Shown piece after piece: positions 6,248-10,900 of a DNA stretch of 10,900 bases. A program made the position numbers and the translations under genes. Source of the DNA: Burkholderiaceae bacterium. Lineage in GTDB: Bacteria; Pseudomonadota; Gammaproteobacteria; Burkholderiales; Burkholderiaceae. The notes under the pieces are model-generated. The model saw nothing but the letters and a program-made list of their open reading frames with translations. It searched no databases and was not told where the DNA came from. Position 1 is the stretch's first letter. The number at the start of each line of letters is the position of its first letter. The stretch covers positions 1 to 10,900 of the forward strand of contig JAGOEY010000039.1 of assembly GCA_017997515.1 (NCBI GenBank). Direction: 5' to 3'.

Positions 6248-7480
6248 TCAGTGGCCCACGTTCAGGTTGGCCTGCACATTCACACTTTGCTGGATCAGCG
6301 AAGAAATGCCGCTGTTCTGGCTGGCGATCATGATGCCGGCGGCGGACTGTCCTACGCTGGTCATGCTGTTCGACAGGTTGAACGTACCCGCAGAAACGGA
6401 ATTGCTTCCGCCCGCACCGCCGACGCCACCCTGGCCAGTACCACCTGCGCCACCTGCGGCCGTGTTGGTGCCACCGTTGCCAGCACCACCGGTGCCACCG
6501 GCGCCACTGCCGCCTGCACCACCATTACCCGCCGTGTTGCTGCCATTGCTGGCGCTGCCATTGGTGGCACTGCCGTTGTTGGCAGCGCCGCCGTTGCCAC
6601 CCGTGCCAGCGCCCGTGGTGCGGCCACCGGTATTGGAGCTGGTCGCCGTGCCACCGTCGCCACCGCTGCCGCCCGCTGCGCCGCTGCCGCCAGCACCTGC
6701 CACACCCGTGTTGCCGCTGGTGCCACCATCACCACCCAGGCCGCCGCCATTGGCACTGCCGCTGGAGCCGCTGCCCCCGCCACTGCCGCCGCGGCCACCA
6801 CGCGCACCGTTGTCGCCATTGGCTTGGGCATTGCCACCCGAGTTCGAGCCGGATGCACTGCCGCCTTTACCCCAGGCACCGTTGCCGGCCTCGGCACTTC
6901 CATTGTCCGCACTGCCGTTGGTGACCGAACCGTTGGAGGCTCTTCCGCCCGAGCCACCCATGGCGGCTTCGCCACCCGCGCCCGTGCCACCCGTGCCCCG
7001 CCCCGAGGCAACGCCACCCTTGCCTGTGCCGCCATCACCGCCATAACCCTTGCCACCATTGGCAGAACCGGCGTTGGAGGCATAGTTTCCGATGTTGGAC
7101 ACACTGTTACCGGTTACGGCCCCATCCAGCTTGCTTAAAGCCGTGGCGCTGGACACGTTGAAGGCATTGGTGAAGCTGCCCGAAGACCCGTTGTTGAGTG
7201 CCACGGAGCGCGCCCCTGTGGCGCGTGCAGCGCCGGTGTTTTTGTAGTTGGTGCTGCTGTCGGTCGATGTCCGTGCGTACGTGCTTGAGTCGGTGGAAGT
7301 TTTGGAATAACTGCTGGAGTCCGTCTTGCTGCTGGTTTCCGTGTTGGTGTTGTTGATCGTGCTGGTGTTGTCACCAGTACGCGTCCTTTGCGCTGCATCC
7401 TGGTCAACGCCTGCTGCCATCGCGACATGGCTTAACCCGAATACCGCTGCGATGGCCGTGGCCAAAAGTGTCGTTTTCAT
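6248..7480 (-). CDS. Exported Gly/Ser/Asn-rich low-complexity protein; candidate fibre or adhesin subunit
   Basis: A 410-aa protein. Residues 1-23 form a clear Sec signal peptide ending AMAAG. Residues 38-83 are Ser/Thr/Asn-rich with a tandem (Y)xxTSTDSST repeat. Residues 94-137 are an ordinary-looking segment. Residues 138-358 are glycine-rich, with an internal duplication NGSVTNGSADNGS (183-195) and NGSATNGSASNGS (302-314), 119 residues apart. Residues 359-410 end in SQNSGISSLIQQSVNVQANLNV, which resembles the end of the 125-aa neighbour. It has no Cys in the mature part. This composition suits a secreted fibre, matrix or amyloid-like protein; by position it corresponds to the FapB/FapC subunits, though I see no clear FapC repeat. 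The ATG at 7480 is preceded by GGAGG 4 nt upstream; the longer frame up to 7579 has no such support. It is first in its operon, behind a sigma-54 promoter. Confidence 0.85.
   Translation of the reverse strand: MKTTLLATAIAAVFGLSHVAMAAGVDQDAAQRTRTGDNTSTINNTNTETSSKTDSSSYSKTSTDSSTYARTSTDSSTNYKNTGAARATGARSVALNNGSSGSFTNAFNVSSATALSKLDGAVTGNSVSNIGNYASNAGSANGGKGYGGDGGTGKGGVASGRGTGGTGAGGEAAMGGSGGRASNGSVTNGSADNGSAEAGNGAWGKGGSASGSNSGGNAQANGDNGARGGRGGSGGGSGSSGSANGGGLGGDGGTSGNTGVAGAGGSGAAGGSGGDGGTATSSNTGGRTTGAGTGGNGGAANNGSATNGSASNGSNTAGNGGAGGSGAGGTGGAGNGGTNTAAGGAGGTGQGGVGGAGGSNSVSAGTFNLSNSMTSVGQSAAGIMIASQNSGISSLIQQSVNVQANLNVGH
6407..7069 (-). repeat. Imperfect glycine-codon repeat tract inside the 410-aa gene
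   Basis: The plus strand reads as a long run of imperfect gccacc/gccgcc units, coding on the minus strand for residues 138-358. Two better-conserved blocks at 6896-6934 and 6539-6577 encode the same 13-residue NGS pattern with substitutions. Such tracts can change length by slippage, so strain-to-strain variation is likely. Confidence 0.7.
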
Positions 7481-7521
7481 AAATCCTCCAAATGTTGAAC
7501 TTGAATGACTACCTTGAGGGT

Positions 7522-7536
7522 GGTGTGTGCCACACC
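7522..7536 (-). other. Perfect hairpin at the predicted 5' end of the minus operon transcript
   Basis: GGTGTG and CACACC pair around a 3-nt loop. The outer end is 3 nt from the transcription start predicted from the sigma-54 site (about 7539). Such 5' stem-loops can stabilise an mRNA; a regulator binding site is the alternative. Confidence 0.4.
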
Positions 7537-7549
7537 CATCGCAGTCCAT

Positions 7550-7565
7550 CGCATATCGCGTGCCA
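7550..7565 (-). promoter_or_regulatory. Sigma-54 (-24/-12) promoter for the minus operon
   Basis: The minus strand reads TGGCACG-CGAT-ATGCG. The -24 element TGGCACG matches the consensus in full, the GC of the -12 element is present, and exactly 10 nt separate the GG and GC. It predicts a start near 7539 and a 59-nt leader before the 410-aa gene. A sigma-54 activator gene lies in the same locus. Confidence 0.72.
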
Positions 7566-7688
7566 GGAATCCTGAACATCCAGAACGCTGTCGAGGGTAA
7601 AAAGACGCGGTTTTAGATACGGTACTGGCCGGTTTGGCAGCACGTGGACGGTTTTTGCACTCCCCTGTCGACGGGCTCACCGCACCTT

Positions 7689-7706
7689 TGTCGCAGATGT
7701 GTGACA
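7689..7706 (+). promoter_or_regulatory. Candidate activator-binding dyad, copy 1 (TGTCGCA-N4-TGTGACA)
   Basis: Two 7-bp arms that are inverted repeats but for one base pair, 4 bp apart. It lies about 125-140 bp upstream of the -24 element of the minus promoter and 44-61 bp upstream of the -24 element of the plus promoter, normal positions for an enhancer of sigma-54 transcription. Binding by the VpsR-like protein encoded downstream is inferred. Confidence 0.5.
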
Positions 7707-7748
7707 GCACTCTGCAAGACACCTCCACAGCTTGACGCGTATGGGGAA

Positions 7749-7764
7749 TGGCACTTCATTCGCA
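7749..7764 (+). promoter_or_regulatory. Sigma-54 (-24/-12) promoter for the plus operon
   Basis: TGGCACT-TCAT-TCGCA: the -24 element has TGGCAC, the -12 element has GC, and the spacing of GG to GC is exactly 10 nt. It predicts a start near 7775, leaving an unusually long leader of about 435 nt before the outer-membrane gene at 8210. The TC in place of TT before GC is a deviation. Confidence 0.6.
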
Positions 7765-7792
7765 CACCACACAGGCCCCGTGCCATAACCAG

Positions 7793-7810
7793 CGTCACAT
7801 ACATGCGACA
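7793..7810 (-). promoter_or_regulatory. Candidate activator-binding dyad, copy 2
   Basis: Read on the minus strand this is TGTCGCA-TGTA-TGTGACG, identical to copy 1 in the 13 bases TGTCGCA and TGTGAC with the same 4-bp spacer length, but in reversed orientation. The two copies are centred 104 bp apart with the plus sigma-54 promoter midway. Copy 2 would lie about 18-35 nt downstream of the predicted plus start. Confidence 0.48.
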
Positions 7811-7984
7811 CATCACGTGTGACACAGATCTCGTCGCTGCGCGACACACGGCCACGCGCCTGCATGGCATGTGCAGGACAACACCCCTCTCCTGGGTACA
7901 CCCCGTATCGCTTCGTCAAGGGCTGCAACAGGCCTGTGACAGATGCATCCCAGGCAGCGTTTACGTACCGTTGCAAGTTGCAAA

Positions 7985-8013
7985 TTGAAAAGCGCCATGG
8001 ATACACCTATACC
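7985..8013 (+). promoter_or_regulatory. Possible sigma-70 promoter for the plus operon
   Basis: TTGAAA (7985-7990) and TATACC (8008-8013) are separated by 17 bp, the optimal spacing, with 5/6 and 4/6 consensus matches. It would start near 8020, nearer the outer-membrane gene than the sigma-54 site, and could supply basal activator. Confidence 0.4.
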
Positions 8014-8123
8014 TGAAGAACGTTCAAGCTGTGTTATGGCTACGTCGCACCGCTAGATGCCTGTTCCGATGGCAAAAAAGAAATACAAGCGGCAACAGTT
8101 TTAAGCAGACGCGGTTCCGGAAA

Positions 8124-8135
8124 ACGCTGCAGCGT
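8124..8135. promoter_or_regulatory. Perfect 12-bp palindrome in the leader of the plus operon
   Basis: ACGCTGCAGCGT is self-complementary. It lies between the possible sigma-70 promoter and the outer-membrane gene. A second small dyad CCAG-ATT-CTGG follows at 8140-8150. Either could be an operator; no regulator is known. Confidence 0.3.
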
Positions 8136-8196
8136 CCAGCCAGATTCTGGTGCAGTGCCAAGAATGATGGAACCCCCAAAAAACACGGTCACACAC

Positions 8197-8202
8197 GAGG
8201 AG
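8197..8202 (+). promoter_or_regulatory. Ribosome binding site deciding the start of the outer-membrane gene
   Basis: GAGGAG ends 7 nt before ATG 8210 but only 4 nt before the in-frame GTG 8207. The ATG is therefore preferred. An out-of-frame ATG at 8205 is followed immediately by TGA. Confidence 0.6.
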
Positions 8203-8209
8203 CAATGTG

Positions 8210-9535
8210 ATGGCAAAGAACCCCCGCAACTGGCCCGTACTGTGGGGTGCTTGTTCGTTCGGCCTACTGCTATGCACGCATGGACAGGCACAACAAACCC
8301 CCTCCAGACAAGGGGCCCTCAAACGCCTGGAAACGTTACAGCAGCAAGTGACCGAACAAGGTTTCCAGATTGAGAGACTGCGCCAGCAGGTCGCGGAGCA
8401 AGAGATCCGCTACACACAGCAACAACAGCAACTACAAACCCTCGCACGCCAGGAAGACGCAGGCAACAGGCCCGTCGCCACCGCCCCTCCCGACGTCAAC
8501 CAAGCGGGCCTGGCCAATGCCCCGTCCGACGGCTCCACCCAGGCCATAAGGGTTGGTATTTCCCCCCAGGCCGAAGAAGCACTCCCGGCCGTGGCACAGC
8601 TGTTCGACCAGCCTGGCATCCTGACCCCTCCCGGGCGTTTTGTGCTGGAGCCCTCGGTACAGTACGGCTACTCGTCCAGCAACCGTGTGGCCCTGGTGGG
8701 TTACACCATCATCCCGGCGCTGCTCATTGGCCTGATCGACGTACGTGAGGTCAAGCGCAACATACTCACTACCGCACTCACCGGGCGCTGGGGCCTGAGT
8801 AAACGCCTGGAGATCGAGGCCAAGGTACCTTACGTGGTCCGGTCTGACTCCACCATCAGCCGCGAAATCTTCACGGGCTCCGCATCCGACAGTGTGTTCA
8901 ACAGCAACGGCAAGGCGCTGGGCGATGTGGAACTGGCAGCGCGTTACCAGTTGAACCAGCCCCAGGGCAACAGCCCCTTCATGGTCGGCTCCTTGCGCTT
9001 CAAGTCCCGCACCGGCAAAGACCCGTTTGAGGTGGTGACCGACTGCGTGACCCGCTGTGTGGGCAACACCACCGGCACCGGACTGCCGCTGGACCTGCCC
9101 ACCGGCTCCGGCTTTTACTCGCTGCAGAGCGGCTTGACCGCGTTGTTTCCTTCCGACCCCGCAGTGTTTTTTGGCAGCCTGAGCTACACCCACAACTTCA
9201 AGCGCAACAACGTGAGTCGCCTGGTGCGGGACGGGCAGCAGGAGTTCATTGGCACTGTCAAACCCGGCGATGTGCTGGGCCTGAATTTCGGCATGGGCCT
9301 GGCCCTCAACGAGCGCTCGACGTTCAGTGTGGGCATGGACCTGTACTCCATCGGACGCACCCAACAGAACGGGGCCGCAGTGGTGAGCTCCGTACGCACC
9401 CAACTCGCATCGCTGCTGCTGGGTTACTCCTACCGGTTGACCCCCAGCACCACCCTGAACGTGTCCGTTGCGGCGGGACTCACACCGGACACACCCAACT
9501 TGAACCTGACTGTCAGAGTTCCCGTTTCTTTTTAG
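8210..9535 (+). CDS. Outer-membrane beta-barrel protein with N-terminal coiled coil, FapF-like
   Basis: A 441-aa protein. A Sec signal peptide covers about residues 1-28. Residues 36-82 form a Gln-rich heptad coiled coil (LKRLETLQQQVTEQ, IERLRQQVAEQE, LQTLARQ). A Pro/Ala linker leads to GISPQAEEALPAVAQLFDQPG, which may form a plug. From about residue 142 (GRFVLEPSVQYGYSSSN) to the end, alternating strands such as LEIEAKVPYVVRSD, GDVELAARYQLN, GLNFGMGLAL and SLLLGYSYRLT indicate a barrel. The chain ends in RVPVSF, with the terminal Phe typical of BAM-inserted proteins. C279 and C283 lie in a probable loop. Signal, trimeric-type coiled coil and barrel in this order match FapF, the amyloid secretion pore, in design and length; direct homology is not proven. 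The activator gene follows after 11 bp. Confidence 0.85.
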   Translation: MAKNPRNWPVLWGACSFGLLLCTHGQAQQTPSRQGALKRLETLQQQVTEQGFQIERLRQQVAEQEIRYTQQQQQLQTLARQEDAGNRPVATAPPDVNQAGLANAPSDGSTQAIRVGISPQAEEALPAVAQLFDQPGILTPPGRFVLEPSVQYGYSSSNRVALVGYTIIPALLIGLIDVREVKRNILTTALTGRWGLSKRLEIEAKVPYVVRSDSTISREIFTGSASDSVFNSNGKALGDVELAARYQLNQPQGNSPFMVGSLRFKSRTGKDPFEVVTDCVTRCVGNTTGTGLPLDLPTGSGFYSLQSGLTALFPSDPAVFFGSLSYTHNFKRNNVSRLVRDGQQEFIGTVKPGDVLGLNFGMGLALNERSTFSVGMDLYSIGRTQQNGAAVVSSVRTQLASLLLGYSYRLTPSTTLNVSVAAGLTPDTPNLNLTVRVPVSF

Positions 9536-9546
9536 GCGGCCATTCC

Positions 9547-10900
9547 ATGCCGCGGCGAAACATCCTGTGTGTGTCTCTGGGCTGTGGTGCGCGCAACGTA
9601 GTGGAGTACCTGGTCAACAACGGATGGAATGTTGCAGAGGCGAGTACCCTGGCCGCCGCCGGTCGCCTCCAGGCCCTCCAGCACTTTGGAGTGAGCCTGC
9701 TTTTGATGGCCGGTGCGCCGCCCACACCGCCTGGGGCACTTAGAGCCTGCGTGCGCACGTCCCGCGGGTCAGAATGGGTGGCCCTGTGTGACAACCTGGC
9801 GCTGGAATCCACAGAATTTCGTGACTTGATTCTGGGGGACTTTTTTGGCCACCAGACTCTGCCGCTGGATGGGCCAGCCCTGGCGACGCTGCTGCTGCAT
9901 GCAGGCCAGCGTGCAGAGCTGCGACACCAGCACACCACCACCCAGACTTTGACGTCACAAGTGCAAGGTATGGTAGGAGAAAGCCCAGCCCTGCAGCATC
10001 TGCGACAGCAGATCCGCAAAGTGGCAGCCACCACCGCCCCGGTGCTGATTGGTGGAGAAAGTGGCAGTGGCAAGGAACTCGCAGCGCAGGCAATCCACCA
10101 CACATCGGCACGCTCAGAAGGGCCTTTTGTCGCGATCAACTGTGGCGCCATTGCGCCGTCGCTGATCCATGCCGAGCTGTTCGGCCATGAGCGGGGGGCC
10201 TTCACCGGGGCCTCCACCCAACATGGGGGCCTGATTGAAGCCGCCCATCGGGGCACGCTTTTTCTCGACGAAATTGCAGACCTCCCATTGGACCTGCAAA
10301 CCAACCTGTTGCGCTTTCTGCAGGAGAAGACGATCAACCGCCTGGGCTCTGTGCGCAGCCTGCATGTGGACGTGAGGGTGCTCGCCGCCTCACACACCGA
10401 TCTTGCAGCCGCTGTCGCACAGGGGCGGTTCCGCGAAGACCTGTTCTACCGCCTCAACGTGCTGCCAATCGAGGTGCCACCACTGCGCAGCCGCCTGGAG
10501 GACATCCCACAACTGGCCCACCATTTTCTGCAGCAGTGTGCAGGCAGCGTCAGCATGCGCATTGACGGGTTCCAGCGCCAAGCCATGACAGCCATGCTGG
10601 CCTACCACTGGCCAGGCAACGTACGCGAGCTCCACAACCGCGTACAGCGCGCGGCCGTCATGGCGGATCGGCACCTGGTCAGTGCCGCAGACCTGGGCCT
10701 GGAGGTTGCCCACAGTGTGTTTGGTGGTCTCCATGCAGCGCGCACCACCGCCGAACGGGACACCATCTGCCTCACGCTGAACCGGGTGAGTAGCAACGTC
10801 ACCCTCGCGGCCCGCGAACTGGGCATTTCACGCATGACCTTGTACCGGCTGATGGAGAAACACCGCATCGCCCCCCACGCAGGGCCGCACGGCCCACCAT
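9547..10900 (+). CDS. VpsR-like sigma-54-dependent transcriptional activator (partial, stop beyond window)
   Basis: The open frame gives 451 residues to the window edge. Residues 1-125 form a receiver-like domain resembling that of VpsR, but the strand VSLLLMAG has no phospho-acceptor Asp. The AAA+ core (about 142-375) has Walker A GESGSGK (170-176), an intact GAFTGA loop (217-222) for sigma-54 contact, Walker B GTLFLDE (236-242), FREDLFYRLNV with the arginine finger, and YHWPGNVREL. A Fis-type helix-turn-helix ends the protein (about 415-440, AARELGISRMTLYRLMEKH), close to the VpsR end TMYRLLNKH. VpsR responds to c-di-GMP and controls biofilm matrix; the same input here is inference. It is probably nearly complete, since VpsR is about 444 aa. 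AGGCGG stands 7 nt before ATG 9547. It shares an operon with the barrel gene, so it probably activates its own transcription. Confidence 0.9.
   Translation, partial: MPRRNILCVSLGCGARNVVEYLVNNGWNVAEASTLAAAGRLQALQHFGVSLLLMAGAPPTPPGALRACVRTSRGSEWVALCDNLALESTEFRDLILGDFFGHQTLPLDGPALATLLLHAGQRAELRHQHTTTQTLTSQVQGMVGESPALQHLRQQIRKVAATTAPVLIGGESGSGKELAAQAIHHTSARSEGPFVAINCGAIAPSLIHAELFGHERGAFTGASTQHGGLIEAAHRGTLFLDEIADLPLDLQTNLLRFLQEKTINRLGSVRSLHVDVRVLAASHTDLAAAVAQGRFREDLFYRLNVLPIEVPPLRSRLEDIPQLAHHFLQQCAGSVSMRIDGFQRQAMTAMLAYHWPGNVRELHNRVQRAAVMADRHLVSAADLGLEVAHSVFGGLHAARTTAERDTICLTLNRVSSNVTLAARELGISRMTLYRLMEKHRIAPHAGPHGPP

Larger units (their letters stand above)
7481..8209. other. Gene-free divergent regulatory region (729 bp)
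   Basis: No convincing gene lies here: the open frames are Cys/His-rich, lack ribosome binding sites and overlap each other on both strands. Base composition is less GC-rich than the genes. It holds promoter candidates in both directions, two related dyads, several hairpins including CCTGCA-N7-TGCAGG (7859-7877), and a tandem TTGCAA-G-TTGCAA (7971-7983). The heptamer TGTGACA also occurs singly at 7818-7824 and 7935-7941. Confidence 0.75.

Noticed and set aside
6407..7069. Short repeated units that could suggest a CRISPR or VNTR array
   Set aside because: Units are imperfect glycine codons in a single open frame behind a signal peptide; there are no constant repeats with unique spacers.
5760..7138. 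Long plus-strand open frames rich in Pro/Ala/Leu or Ala/Thr/Gly opposite the glycine-rich gene
   Set aside because: They are the reverse complement of Gly/Ser/Asn codons, lack a signal peptide and a convincing ribosome binding site, and overlap three better-supported minus-strand genes.
7645..7659. TGGACG-N4-TTGCA-like sequence as a third sigma-54 promoter
   Set aside because: GG to GC spacing is 9 nt and not 10, and the -24 element is poor.
7921..7935. GG-N10-GC spacing as a fourth sigma-54 promoter on the plus strand
   Set aside because: Only the dinucleotides and spacing fit; the TGGCAC core is absent.
7644..7988. Plus-strand open frame of 114 residues in the divergent region
   Set aside because: Cys/His/Arg-rich translation without known motifs or a ribosome binding site; it overlaps the promoter and dyad elements.
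7775..8209. c-di-GMP (GEMM) riboswitch in the long leader
   Set aside because: I looked for the conserved GEMM core segments and did not see them; a covariance search would be needed to exclude divergent forms.
8210..8280. Lipoprotein signal in the barrel protein (LLLC)
   Set aside because: Leu directly before the Cys does not fit the lipobox, and the chain continues to a normal signal-peptidase region.
8432..9403. Minus-strand open frame of 323 residues
   Set aside because: It is a GC-rich shadow of the barrel gene, whose signal peptide, coiled coil and terminal Phe establish the plus frame.
9513..10397. Minus-strand open frame of 294 residues
   Set aside because: It lies opposite the AAA+ activator, whose Walker and GAFTGA motifs are intact in the plus frame.

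Overview
The window looks like chromosomal DNA of a high-GC betaproteobacterium, most likely Burkholderiales and close to Comamonadaceae. The clues are a Bug/TctC-type solute-binding protein divergent from a LysR regulator, strong GC3 codon bias, AGGAGACA-type ribosome binding sites, and two copies of a short AT-edged intergenic repeat of a kind I associate with Comamonadaceae. That last attribution is from memory. No rRNA, tRNA, insertion sequence or CRISPR array is visible.

Left part (1-4505), ordinary accessory genes. A TctC/Bug periplasmic binding protein (minus strand, cut by the left edge) diverges from a LysR regulator. A YdhP-like MFS exporter follows on the plus strand. It converges on a PhnB-like VOC protein, and both stop codons lie inside one inverted repeat. 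A membrane-anchored protein of unknown function (201 aa) comes next. Two related repeats of about 55 bp, each bounded by short direct repeats, lie at the 3' ends of the LysR gene and the 201-aa gene.

Right part (4538-10900), the region of interest. Two divergent transcription units share a gene-free region of 729 bp. The minus unit encodes a 410-aa exported Gly/Ser/Asn-rich repeat protein, a 125-aa exported protein, a periplasmic C39 cysteine peptidase with an intact Cys-His-Asp triad, and a 173-aa exported protein. The plus unit encodes an outer-membrane protein (signal peptide, coiled coil, beta-barrel) and a sigma-54 activator resembling VpsR that runs off the right edge. The part list resembles the Pseudomonas Fap functional-amyloid system (FapD is a C39 peptidase; FapF is a coiled-coil plus barrel secretion pore). 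The gene order, the candidate fibre protein and the dedicated activator differ from canonical fap.

Two observations tie the locus together. Both short exported proteins carry an LRGG site with hydrophobic residues at -4, -7 and -12, the spacing of double-glycine leaders cut by C39 peptidases; here the site follows a Sec signal peptide. The divergent region carries a -24/-12 (sigma-54) promoter for each unit, plus two copies of a dyad, TGTCGCA-N4-TGTGAC, in opposite orientation around the plus promoter. The simplest model is that the VpsR-like activator binds these dyads and switches on fibre/adhesin, protease and pore together, including its own gene. This is an inference from sequence and family knowledge and has not been tested.
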